A stretch of 64,000 nt of DNA from Quercus robur (taxonomy: Eukaryota > Streptophyta > Magnoliopsida > Fagales > Fagaceae). A model generated the notes under the pieces. That model saw only the letters and a program-made list of their open reading frames with translations. It was not told the origin of the DNA and made no database searches. Both the position numbers and the translations under genes were made by a program. Shown here one piece after another: positions 1 through 11,841 of the stretch. Each line of letters starts with the position of its first letter. Position 1 is the first letter of the stretch. The DNA lies in contig NC_065542.1 in NCBI RefSeq assembly GCF_932294415.1, forward strand, positions 51,573,406 to 51,637,405, in the 5' to 3' direction.

Positions 1-876
1 AAGCATCCCACGAAGTGAAGCATGTGCCTTGCACATGACTGGAATCCGAAGAGTTAGTACAGATGGAAACAGCTGTATTTTGTGAGTATCTCGCGGGTAA
101 GGCCTTCCCACGAGACATCCGCGAAACATTCTATTCTGCCAGACTGTATTATCTAATACACACTTTCTGTACCCACACTATATATACCCACATTAGCCAC
201 AAATGTTAAGGAGTGCTTCTGAGACAAAACCCTAGTCAAACACCTTGAGAGTTAGAGATTATCATACCTATATATCTCTACACATAAGCTTGTGGATTTT
301 CTCAACTCCTACCTCTCCATTTCCATACTATTGAGAGGTTGATAGCCTAAACACTTACCACACTCTTTCAGAGTGTCAAGTGAGGTTTTGGTGCTGCTAG
401 AAAGTATTGGAAGAAGCCAAGGATGGCAGATGCAACATGGAGTTTGTTGCGGGATCTGGAGAGCTAGACAAGACACGGTTCCGAGAAGTCTTGTTGGAGT
501 AGAGCTTGGAGGGCTTAGGTACAGCGGGTAGATTAGGCTTGGAGGGTCTCTTGCTAACTCATGTATCCCAATTGATTGTCTAGTGGATCGATTACCGCTT
601 GAAGGGCGGCGGAGAGGTTTTTTTGTCGAGTTCTTCGGTTTCTTCTTCGGTTTCCTCTTCGATAACACATCGGCGCGTTATTTGTGTTTGCTTTCTTCTT
701 TCCTACTCTTTTGCATTTCATTTTACTACTGTAATTATATGAATATGTGTTAGAGTAGCTTGTTTGTTTATCCGCTCGCATTTACACTATTCCGCACTTA
801 GAATTAAGTTAGTGTAAAATCTATCGAGCCGTAACTTTTATTTGGGGATCTAAACAACTCTTGTGTTTTTAACACA
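1..876 (+). mobile_element. 3' part of a copia-type LTR (cut by window edge)
   Basis: A TATA-like stretch (ctatatataccc) lies near 178. A long transcribed-leader-like region follows, and the segment ends in the ...TTTTTAACACA style typical of copia LTRs. No gag or pol follows; the tandem array begins about a dozen bases later. It is therefore a solo LTR or a 3' LTR whose element lies to the left of the window. The 5' end and target duplication cannot be checked. Resemblance to a widespread dicot copia LTR is from memory, not a search. Confidence 0.5.
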
Positions 877-1837
877 TTTTCGAGCTTTCAAATACATTCA
901 GTGAACTACACTATTTTATGTGATTTTTATTTACATGATTCACATGTAGGGTTTATCTTTATACGAGAGGAGGACGTAATCTACCAAGTACATTGAATAA
1001 TTTTACAAACTTGACCATATCAATTTAGTGGCGGGTCATCAGTGCAAAATGGCATTATTCCAATTTTCCATGATAAATTAGCTTTTCCATTCAATCATTC
1101 TCACTAACAATAAGATCCTTATTACTAAAAAAATATTTTGTCATCAAATAAGAGATCTAAGATTTAATCACTATTTACACCAAAAAGACAATCGGTATCT
1201 TGATTCATCACGGAATAGATGCCATTCATTTGAAATACTATCGTCTCTATCAAAAAATAAAAAACAAAGAGATAAAACAAAAGCAAAGGAAATACCATAT
1301 ATAAAAGTGGTCAACAATGGCACTTCAATGCTCCCATCTACACATATCACAAAGTTAAATGCTGTTCATAAGCATTAGTCCAAATGAGAGCAATGTTTTC
1401 CAAATTTGCAAGGAAAGAACATCATCCTTTTCCCATTGCAAGTTAGAATTAAGGAATCCAAAAACATCAAATAGGAAATATCATTTTTTTCTGGGTCTTT
1501 TTTTTTTTTGTTTTTTTTTTTTTTATTGAGAAGAGTTTGATCCTCATAGATGAATAAGCATATTACAATGCTATCTTCTTCTTTTTTTGAGAAGGTATTA
1601 CAATGCTATCTTATAAAATCTATATAAACTTTTTTTTATAGCATAAACTTTTATTTTCCTTGAAATATACTTTCGTGCCTAAAACCTGGTGTTCAATTTT
1701 TTTTATTTTTTATTCCTAATATTTAAAAAGTTACAATTACATCCTGAAATATTTAAAAATTCTTCCTATCATTTTTCTATGGTTAAAAAATTTGCATACA
1801 TGCCTGATAAAACGTCAATAAGGTATGTTAAAAAAAC

Positions 1838-3745
1838 AGGCGAAACTACACTATTGGTCCCTAAAGTTTACCTACAAAGCATAATTAGTCCCTTAAGTTT
1901 GAATTGAGCCTTATTAGTCTCTCAAGTTTTAAAAAATAAGCATGATTAGTCCATCTGTTAACATCTTTTAGTCTTATTGCCTACATGGCTAACAAAACTA
2001 TGATGTGTCAAATTTTAAGTTACGTGGCATCAAATTTAATATTAAAAAATCAAGATTCAAAATCTGACATTAAAAAAAGTATTAACCCAGTAGAAGAACT
2101 GAAGAACCCAACCTAATTTGGTGACCATTTTAGAAATGAGTATTCCCAATTTCAAATGACATTGCACAAATCTGAAACTAGAGAAGGAAATCCCTAAGAA
2201 CGCCATTGTCCACCACTCTCATCGCCGTCCTCCTCCATCTCAACCCATCTCTCTGATACGCACAACCCCTTGGTGCGACAAAGAACTTAGCTTGATATCA
2301 CTTTTACTTTTAAAATCAAAAGATTCGAAACTAAGCACACTGATAATATCTTTTGTTTTTGGGGTGGTTCTAAGAGAATGATGAATGATAACCACTACGA
2401 CACTACTTTTGGTTTAGATGATGAAAAGAACAATCTAGGAGAGCAAGTAATTTACTCCAATGAGTTTTATATAGTCCGTGAATGAAGTTGGTGTTGGAAA
2501 AATAGTATGGAGTGAATAAGAAATTGACTCCTAATGTGTCCACTTGAACATGATATTAAAGTGGTGAGAATCCTAAAGTTCCATGTAGGAAATGATAAAA
2601 AAAATAAAAATATGGGTTTATATGCTCATGGGTTGGACATTGGGTTGGGCTTTAGGCGTGTGTGGACTAGGCCCTCTTGTCCAAATAATAATAATAATAT
2701 TTTATTAGTTTATTATTTGAGTCAAAAAGTTTGTATATAGCAGTTAATCCTAAAATAGTGTGTCTGTTCAGTATTGTATAGATGCATAGTCCCTCATTCA
2801 TAAAAAACAACTTTTTAGAGAAACTCTTCTAGAGAGAAAATTGGGTGTGCATTCATTTGAGTCAAAGAGAGAGAAAGAGACATAGAGTAGTTCGCAGTAG
2901 TTCGCAGAGCACAAACCTTGTGTGCTTCTTTTCCGTGCTATAGATCATTCTACCTTGGAAGATAGACTTCCGTGAGTCTCAAAGTACCACAGATTGTGTG
3001 AGTGGTGAAATCTGCTTTAAGGAGATTGTGTCAAACACAAGACTTGATCTGAATCATTCATCCTTCACGTATTTGGTCTGTGAGTTGCTAATTATTTGCT
3101 GATTTCTTTTTATATATATGCACAGTATTTATTTATTGCTTTTGCTACTACATCTTTTTGTGTTATTCTATATATTTAGATCTATATGTTGTTCTTTTTG
3201 GTTAATCACAAAAGTAAATTGTTGACATATATCCAACAGTTGGCACTAGTAGGCTAGTGGCTAACTCGTAAAGCTCAAGAAAATGACTTATGTTTTTCAA
3301 TGAAACGATCTGTGGCACCAGTGGCTTTGCGTGCCAAAGGAATATGTCTCAAGGGAGGAGGCGGTAGTCGAGCGGTGGACAACAACGTTGTTAGAGATAT
3401 CTCTCTCGTTTCAAATTTGGGTAATGTCTAATGTCATTTGAATTTGGGAATACCTATTTCTAAATGTGTCACCCAAATTAGGTTGGGTTTTAATGGATTA
3501 ATGGTTTTTTAATGAGTCATATTTTAGATCTTAATTTTTTAAAATTACATTGGATGCCAAGTCACTTAAAATTTGCTACATCATAATGCCGTTAGCCATG
3601 TAGGCACTAAGACTAACAATTGTTAACAAAATGACCAATTAAGTTCATTTTTTAAACTTGAGGGACTAATAGTGCTCATTTCAAACTTGAGGAACTAAAA
3701 GTACTCATTAGGTAAACTTAAGGGACTAATAGTGTATTTTCGCCT
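1838..3745. mobile_element. Non-autonomous DNA transposon with about 340 bp terminal inverted repeats
   Basis: The left end AGGCGAAACTACACTATT is mirrored by ...AGTGTATTTTCGCCT at the right end. Inverted similarity continues inward to about 2180 on the left and from about 3410 on the right. The insertion is flanked by A-tracts (A6 and A7); the empty site in U2 near 8987-8993 is a single A7 tract, so the target duplication length is ambiguous. Long TIRs suggest a Mutator-like or fold-back element. No transposase is present. The interior holds unidentified sequence plus a solo LTR. Confidence 0.75.
2492..3238 (+). mobile_element. Solo copia-type LTR, 747 bp, TSD GTTGG
   Basis: It starts TGTTGGAAA and ends ATCCAACA, giving 7-bp inverted termini (TGTTGGA/TCCAACA). 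It is flanked by a perfect 5-bp target duplication GTTGG at 2487-2491 and 3239-3243. There is no internal retroelement sequence, so it arose by LTR-LTR recombination. It sits inside the 1838-3745 DNA element and is therefore younger than it. Confidence 0.88.
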
Positions 3746-4210
3746 AAAAAAATTATATGGTCTGAAAGAGAGTTAATTACAGATGAACGGAAGGATGATA
3801 TTGATAGCTTTTAGATTTTTACATAGTTATTAAATTTAGCCTTTCCATCACCTACACTTGAAACTCATATTGTAGATTTGCAGGTATAATATTGAAACTC
3901 ATGTTGTAGGTAGCTTATGCTTCCGCCATATGGCCTTTTCTTTCGAGGGATTGTGGAATATAGAGCCTCAATACTTAACATCACACAGTTTTTTTTTTTT
4001 TTTTAACATTATTAAAAAAAAAAAAAAAAAAAGTTGCTCCTTAATACCATTTATTATGTCCAAAAACAAAACAGTAAGGTGGGGAGAAACTATTTAGTCT
4101 TTTTTTTTCCCTTGTGCTGATTCATTTACATGCGTAGATAGCAGTTTTTCATTGGTTGAGAGTAAATGAAATTGTAGTTATTTCTTGTCATTATCATTTA
4201 TCAAACATTT

Positions 4211-4366
4211 TTTTTTTTTAATACAAGATAGAAATTCTACTTTAACTTAATCTAAGTGTATATATGTGTGAAATCTCTTGAAGACTTGAACCCCGACCTT
4301 TACCCCCCACATCCCACAAGCATTTATACTTGTGTAGTAACCACCGCACATCCTTCGTGTGGTGGT
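4211..4366 (-). mobile_element. tRNA-derived SINE with 15-bp TSD
   Basis: On the minus strand it has an A-box-like segment near the 5' end (about 4330-4355), a B-box-like GGGGTTCAAGTC at about 4286-4297, and a 3' A-tail (T run at 4211-4219 on the plus strand). Perfect 15-bp target duplications ATTTATCAAACATTT lie at 4196-4210 and 4367-4381. The matching place in U2 (about 9730) lacks the SINE. Confidence 0.82.
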
Positions 4367-4374
4367 ATTTATCA

Positions 4375-7030
4375 AACATTTCAAAATACCTAAGGATGGA
4401 GTAATTATTTAGTACTCTTGAAGTAGGATGAGGTGATACTCTCTCCTCTCACATTTACGATGAACCTCACTAATTAAACACGGATAATGTGTCAATAGTT
4501 TATGGAATAAAAACATAACAAGGTTTACTAAATGAGAAAGGAGACAGTACAGCTGACTTTATGAGGCTGCATAATCTACCAAAATGTGCCCAGCACATCT
4601 CAGGGAGCCCTACATGACAACCATTTAGTTACTTAGATTTGAATGGATCTCATGCATAAATGTCATAATTCAATCAGTACATAATAGAAGTTTTAAGTTG
4701 ATGCTTGATCGCGCGTAATCAACATCTTATGATAAAAATATAAAATACCAACTGGGTTCTAACTTTAGATCATTCATTCTAATACCATGATTAATATCCG
4801 ATTCTCTCAAAAGTTTAAACTGCTACAAAATAGTAAATTTAATCATTTAAGCTATGTTCTAGCATTTCATATAGTTAGATTATTCTTTTACCTACTGTTA
4901 AATGGTATGGAGTATTGTGATAGTCTGTTAACAGCAAGTTGTGTAACACAGTCAATGGCGTAGTACTACAAGTAAAACACTGTTCTAACTCTATTAGAAT
5001 TATGGTCTGGTCCCTTACATCTCTCAATATGTAGGAGCTTTAAGCTACCCATAAAGCAATTGGAAATTCAGCAAAAAAAGAAAAGAAAAAAAAGAAAGCA
5101 ATTGGAACGAAAACATTTTGATCAAAAACAACTGAAAGATTCAAATTGACTAAAGACTACGAAAACAGACCGATATTTTGAGCGAGATGGAATAGGGTGT
5201 TGACTAGAAACTATTTGATATAAGCGATGGATTATATCCTTCTTTCACATAAATGTAAGTTCTAAGTACGAGATTCATGTATGAAGTCCACCTTAATGTG
5301 AGAGAAGGGTATAACTCACCTAGTATGCTGAATAATTTATGGAGTTGACAATATCAATTTAGTGATAAGTCAGTAATGAGAAAGGGCTGTATTCAAATAG
5401 ACTGGCTCTTTCATTCAGTCATTGAATGAAAGAGCTAGTAAGCAAATCCTTAGATGGTAATACAAAAAATTACGAAATCTTATTGCAACAAAACTAAGCA
5501 ATAAAGCAAAAGAAAAAGAAAATACCAAATATAAAAATGGAGGTAGGTTCTAATTAGCTTAATTAGTAATAATTTTTATTAATCATCATAAAATGGATGT
5601 CATAAATTGAAATTTTATTATATTTATCAAAATAAAAGTGGACTATAATGGCACTTCGACCCTCCATCTACCCATCACAAAGTCAAATGCTGTTCATAAG
5701 CATTAGTCCAAATATGACAGAAATGGTGTTCCAATTTTACAAAGAAATAACATCTTATTCCAATTGCAAGTTAGAATTAAGGAATTCAAAGAGATCAATT
5801 AGAATATAACACGTTAAATCATACCTTATAAAAATAAAAAATAAAAAAAAATAAAAAATAAAAAACCTTGAATCATAGAACTACAATGAAACATACGATC
5901 AATGCTTATGAAATCAGCCATTATCAAATTTCATTATTAAAAAAAAAAAGTTTGATCCTTGTAGATGAATAAGCATACTAGCAACCTACTCTAACCCTCT
6001 TCCTTTGTCTAGGCTTGGTACCAACTATGAACAAAATAAAAGTAAAAAGTTGATATTTAAACATTGTAAAGATGCGCAATAATTATTAATATCTAATCAT
6101 TTTGATATTTTATAAGTATGGAGAATATAACAGGACAATATAATTTAACAATGGATTTGTCAAAATATTTATCCAATAAAAAATATTATGTAGTGTAATA
6201 TAGACAAAAATTATACAATTGTAACTTAAACCTAACATACATTGAAATTCATTTCGTAGCCCATAGGTAGCTTATGCTTCCACCATATAATTTTTTTCTT
6301 TTGAGGGATTTTGGAATATAGAGCCTCAATACCTTTTTTGTCACTCAACTTATTTTGAGACCCCAAAAAAAATCTACAAGATGGGTGAGAGGATTCAAAA
6401 CACAAATTCTTCTCATTAAAAGAATCCAACAATGACACACTAAACTACAAGACTTTTAACATAAATAACATAAAACATCATTTTTAAACTGCTTCATAAT
6501 GTGCATATTCATTATTCCACTCTGTATCTTTTCAACTCCCAAAATTTTACTGCTGACTTGTCTCACCTCTTTCTCATAGGGAAGGGCTTGTGTCCGGTGG
6601 AAGTTATCACTAGACACGTCAGGATTTGGACACATGTCTAAGAGTGGACACGTGCCCGCAATCCAACATGTCCAGGGATAACTTCCACTGGACACAAGCC
6701 ACACCCTATTATCTTCTCCTCTTTATATTCAAGTTTTAAAACATTTTATTGGATCATTGTGTTTCCCTCAACAATAAAAATTTCTTTCAATCCTTGCTTT
6801 TTCTTTGATGCGATTTTCAAGATGTGATCACAGTAGTGATATTGTAACAGAGGAGAAATCACGGGACTACATAAATACACTTGCTGTAAATAATTTGAAG
6901 CAAAAGTGCGTTGGTAATCACCTAGTAAAAATACAGGTTGTATGATGCTGATATAATTCTTTGCATACTCTGGCCAAGAAAGAAAAATGAAATTGTAGAC
7001 ATTTCGAAGTGTCTAAAGTATAATGACGTA
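4375..7030. repeat. Tandem-array unit U1 (about 2.65 kb)
   Basis: A full unit. Its start (ggtgatactctctcctctca, 4432) recurs in U3 at 11529 and, more diverged, in U2 near 7040. The middle (4790-5350) matches 12785-13370, and the end (6780-7030, gtgatcacagtagtgatatt) matches 15300-15500 and 9540-9740. No long open frame is shared between copies. Several oligo-A runs and one fold-back MITE interrupt it. Confidence 0.8.
6577..6708. mobile_element. Fold-back MITE, 132 bp
   Basis: Arms at 6584-6608 (gggcttgtgtccggtgg...) and 6677-6700 (...ccactggacacaagcc) are inverted repeats with one mismatch over 24 bases, extended outward by TAGGG/CCCTA. The same place in U3 (about 15180) runs straight through without it. 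The loop contains further short repeats of a GGACACRTG type. The superfamily is not clear; TA is the likely target duplication. Confidence 0.7.
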
Positions 7031-8674
7031 GTATTTCCTCCTCTCATAATTATAGTGAACTTCACTTAAAACATCGATAATGAGGCAATAATTTATGGAA
7101 TAAGAACAAGATCTTCTAAATCATATTTTACACGCTTGGTCTCATATCATTCGTAAGCCAAGGGCTGCGTAGTCTACCAAAGTGTGCCCATCACATCTCG
7201 GCGTGCTCTGAATGACAACCACCTGGTGACTTAGATTTGATACATCCGGTGACTTAGATTTGATACATCTCATGCATGAATGTCATAATTCAATCGGTGC
7301 ATAATAGACGAGTTTTTTTTTTTTTTTTTTTAACGACCGTATTGTCTTAGAATATTTTACTATTCTTTTGGTTGCGTGTCCATCCCATATACACCAAGTT
7401 ATTATGAAAAAAAAAATTCCATGATAATAATCCTAAGATGCTAGCAAAAAGTTTTGAACTAAGGATCTTGTAAATTTCATGAGACCTTAGGAATCGCTAA
7501 ATCAACCTCTTATAATAAAATACCAAGTAAGTTCCAATTTAAGGTCACTTGTTCTGATCCCATGACCAGTACTATTGATTTCTCAAAACTTTAAGCTACT
7601 AAGAAATTATAAATTTAATTATTTAACTGATATTCTAACAGTTCACACTGACTACACAAGAACAAGTATATTCTTTGCCCTTCATTATTGTTTAAAATGG
7701 TACGGAATATTCTGATAGTCTGCTAACATAATGTTTTGTACCACATTCAAAGGCGTGCTACAAGTAAAACATGATTAATAATTAATTAGTCCTAGAATCA
7801 ACGGACACTGTAACCTTTTCAAAAAAAAAAAAACGGACACTGTAACCGACAAATATGAATACCTCTAGTAATTATTGTCCGGTCCTTTATAAAGCAGTGG
7901 GTAACGAAAATATATTGTTTAAAAGGCTGAAAGAAGCAAATTGACAAAAGATGATGAAATAAACCAGTATTTTGAGCGGGATGGGATGAAGAATTGACCT
8001 GAAATTATTCAATGCATTCGGTGAACTATACCATTCTATGTGATTTTTATGTACACGATTTACATGTAGGGTTTATCTTTATACGAGTGGAGGACGTAAT
8101 CTACCAAGTACATTGAATAATTTTACAAACTTGACCATATCAATTTAGTTACGTGTCATCAATGCAAAATGGCATTATTCCAACTTTCCAATATAAACTA
8201 GCCATTTCATTCAATCATTCTCACTAACAATAAGATCCTTATTACTAAAAGAAAAAAATTCGTTAAATAAAAAATCTGGGATTTAATCACTGCCTACACC
8301 AAAAAGACAATTAATGTCTTGATCTGAAATAAAGACTAAAGAGCAATCATCATGGAACAGATGCCATTCATTTGAAATACTATGTTCTCTATTAAAAAAT
8401 AAAAAATCAAGAGATAAAACAAAAGCAAAGGAAATACCATATATAAAAGTGGTCAATAACGGCACTTCAACACTCCCATCTACACATATCATAAAGTTAA
8501 ATGCTGTTCATAAGCATTAGTCCGAATGACAGCAATGTTTTCCAAATTTACAAAGAAAGAACATCATCCTTTTCCCATTGCAAGTTAGAATTAAGGAATT
8601 CAAAGAGATCAAATAGGAAATATCACTTTGAATCATACAACTATTATAAAACATATGATCAATCAACACTTATC

Positions 8675-8718
<44 letters not shown>

Positions 8719-9745
8719 CAGAAAAAAATGGTTTGATCCTCATAGTTGAATGAGCATATTACACTGCTATCTTATAAAATCTATATAAACTTTTTTTTTT
8801 GTAGCATAAACTTTTATTTTCCTTGAAATATACTTTCGTGCCTAAACCCTGGGGTGTTCAATTTTTTTTATTCCTAATATTTAAAAAGTTACAATTTCAT
8901 CATGAAATATTTAAAAATTCTTCCTTTCATTTTTCTTCGGTTAAAAAATTTGCATACATGCCTGATAAAACGTCAATATGGTATGTTAAAAAAATTATTT
9001 GGTTTGAAAGAGAGTTAATGACAGATGAACGGAAGGATGATATTGATACCTTTTAGATTTTTACCATTAAATTTAATTAGCCTTTCCTTCACCTAGACTT
9101 GAAACTCATATTGCAGATTTGCAGCTATATATATTGAAACTCATGTTATAGGTAGCTTATGCTTCCGCCATATGGCCTTTTCTTTCGAGGGATTGTGGAA
9201 TATAGAGCCTCAATATCCAACATTACACAGCTTTTTTTTTTTTTTTTAACATTATTTTTTTTAAGTTGTTCCTTAATAGTTAATACCATTTATTATGTCC
9301 AAAAACAAAACATCTTACAAGTAAGGTGAGAAGAAATTATTAAGTCCATTAGAGGATTGTTGAAGTGGTTTTTTACTAATCCTCACAACCAATAAAATGT
9401 TGCCACCCATACAAGTGTGACATTGTTTGGTGAGTTTTCTTCTTTTTTTTTTTTCCCTCATGCTGATTCATTCATATGCATAGATGTGATTGGTTGGGAG
9501 TGCCATTTCAGCAATCCTCCCGATGAACCTAATAATTTCTTGTGATCACAGTAGTGATATTGTAACAAAGGAAAAATCATAGGACTAATTTTTTTCTTTT
9601 TAAAAAAAAATTGAAACAAAAGTGCATTGGTAATCACCTAGTAATAGTACAGGTTGTATGATGCTAATATAATTCTTTTGTGTTCTCAGGCCAAAAAAAA
9701 ATGAAATTGTAGTTATTTCTTGTCATTATCATTTATGAAACACTA
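7031..9745. repeat. Tandem-array unit U2 (about 2.7 kb)
   Basis: A full unit, least similar in its first 900 bases and almost identical to U0 from 8010 to 9300. It contains a 37-base A run near 8680-8716 and a local duplication of a gacttagatttgatacatc segment at 7230-7270. An extra segment of about 90 bases at 9345-9435 is absent from the other units. No gene is recognisable. Confidence 0.8.
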
Positions 9746-11482
9746 GTGTGTAACAATCACAATTTTATATATATATATATATATATATGATTTAGAATCT
9801 CATTGTATCTAGGCTCTTCGGTTTTTGCACCCAATAATTCACTTACCACAAAAATTAAAAAATTAGATGAGACACATGGCATAAAATGGAACTTTAATTC
9901 AAATTCAATTTAAAATCTAATTGAATTTAGACTTTTTGATTTTTTTCACCTAATAATTCACTTGACACAAATTTAAATATTAAATGAGACACGTGGTGCA
10001 AAATTAGACTCCAATTTAGAATTTAATTGGATTTTCTCTTTGGTTTGGCTATTAATATATATATATATATATATATGATTTATAATCTAATTGGATTTAG
10101 ACTTGTGCGCACCAAAAATATAGTTAATTGGCTAAGCCTATTTTTGGACTCACAACCTATTTGTATTGTGGGCTTTGGGTTTCCTACAATGGGTAATTCC
10201 TTGCACAGAGACCCAGGTGCACACTCTAGACTATACAAACTTGACTCTTTTTCCTCTCTAAGTTGCTCTCCCTACTACTCATATTATTATCCCTTGCTCT
10301 CCTTTCTCTCCAGAATTGCCAACCCCTTTTTTTGAGATTATCACTCTTTTTCCCCTTGTTTCCCTCAGAGTTTTCCAACCCCCACTTCTCCTTTTATTCT
10401 CTTATTTATAGCTTGAGATAAGTGGAGGTGTTATGATTATTCATGATTATTAGTGGGAATAGGGGTCCAATTCCATCGTTTCTAAGTGGATATTTCCTTG
10501 GGAGTGGTAGTAATGGCATTGGAACTGGTTCCTATCTCCAAAAGGTTGTTCGGCAACGATATTCCCTAAGGCAATATCGGGCAATTGAGACATGGTACCC
10601 CCGAGCAATCACATTCCCAACCAAGATGCAGTTGATCGGGAGAGGCCCGAATTGTGCCTCAAGGTGTGTCCGGGTCAAGATGACAAGCTCAATGGGCATT
10701 GGGTCATTTATTGTGGCACGAGGCCTGGGCCCATGGCCTAGCGGGCCTGGGGCCCTACCTCATACAAGGGGTTAAGGTTATGGACCGTACCATAGGGCCA
10801 GGGTCGAAGGCCCAAAGGGCTTGGGGACTCCATACCATACAAGACTCTTTGGTTTTTGCACCCAATAATTCACTTGTCACAAAAATTAAAAAATTAGATA
10901 GGACACATAGCACAAAATTGAACTTCAATTCAAATTCAATTTAGAATCTAATTAAATTTAGACTCTTTGATTTTTGCACCAAATAATTTAATTAACATAC
11001 AAATTTAAAAATTAGATGAGACACGTGACACAAAATTATACTCCAATTTAGAATTTAATTGGATTTTTTCTCAACTTTGGCTATTAATATATAAATAGAC
11101 TAGTGTGTAACCCTGTGTATATGCATGGGTACATTTAAAAACAATCACAATTATATATATATATATATATATATAAATGATTTAGAATCTAATTGGATCT
11201 AAACTCTTTGGTTTTTGCATTCAATAATTTATTTGCCACAAAAATTAAAAAAATTAGATGAGACACATGGCACAAAATTGAATTTCAATTCAAATTCAAT
11301 TTAAAATCTAATTGAATTTAGACCATTTGGTTTTTGCACCTAATAATTCACTTAACACAAATTTAAAAATTAGATGAGACACGTGGCGCAAAATTAGACT
11401 CCAATTTAGAATTTAATTGGATTTTCTCTCAACTTTGGCTATTAATATTAATATATATATATATATATATATATAGATTTCA
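9746..11482. mobile_element. AT-rich ACTAGT-type elements with internal direct repeats
   Basis: Begins ACTAGTGTGTAACAATCAC; a second start, ACTAGTGTGTAACCCTGTG, lies at 11099. In between is a roughly 130-bp module (ggtttttgcacccaataatt ... gagacacgtgg) repeated about six times, separated by (TA)n tracts at 9768-9788, 10056-10076, 11155-11174 and 11451-11474. It sits between the end of U2 and the start of U3, so it arrived after the array formed. No coding capacity. The class is not established. Confidence 0.6.
10104..10841 (+). mobile_element. Solo LTR (family A), 738 bp, TSD AGACT
   Basis: It starts TGTGCGCACC and ends ...ACCATACA, with AGACT duplicated at 10099-10103 and 10842-10846. It contains a CT-rich leader, a TTATTTATAG TATA-like box at about 10404, and a GC-rich 3' part rich in GGGCC motifs. 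It is clearly related along its length to 62746-63471. Nothing internal remains. It is inserted in one of the AT-rich modules. Confidence 0.85.
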
Positions 11483-11841
11483 ATGTGCCTGAGAATAGAG
11501 TAAATATTTAATGCTTTTGGAAAAGGATGAGGTGATACTCTCTCCTCTCACATTTACGGTGGACTTTATTAATTAAACACTGATAATAAGTCAATAGTTA
11601 ATGGAATAAAAACGTAACAATGTCTACTAAATGAGGAGACAGTACAGGTGACTTTATAAGGCTGCATAATCTACCAAAATGTGCCCTACATGACAACCAT
11701 TTAGTGACTTAGATTTGAATGGATCTCATGCATAAATGTCGCAATTCAATCAGTAAATAATAGAAGTTTTAAGTTGATGTTTAATTGTTATTAACATCTT
11801 ATGATAAAAATATAAAATACCAATTGGTTTCTAACTTAAAG

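Larger units (their letters stand above)
889..4374. repeat. Tandem-array unit U0 (partial, split by a 1.9 kb insertion)
   Basis: Segments 889-1837 and 3746-4200 match 8010-8995 and 8996-9740 of unit U2 almost base for base, for example 'acgtaatctaccaagtac' at 973 and 8094. In U2 the two halves are joined without the 1838-3745 element. Indels between copies are not multiples of three, and no frame is conserved, so the unit looks non-coding. Its leading third is missing; it starts inside the unit, directly after the LTR. Confidence 0.8.

Noticed and set aside
8501-8749. 82-aa frame in U2 ending in poly-Lys
   Set aside because: It runs through a 37-base A tract, and the equivalent places in U0 and U1 are shifted or stopped, so it is not conserved.
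10443-10944. 110-aa and 81-aa frames
   Set aside because: They lie inside the GC-rich 3' part of a solo LTR; the related LTR at 62746-63471 does not keep the frame.
9746-11482. CRISPR-like array (regular repeats with spacers)
   Set aside because: The repeats are 130-bp AT-rich modules with (TA)n tracts in a plant nuclear context; no cas genes and no short repeat-spacer periodicity.
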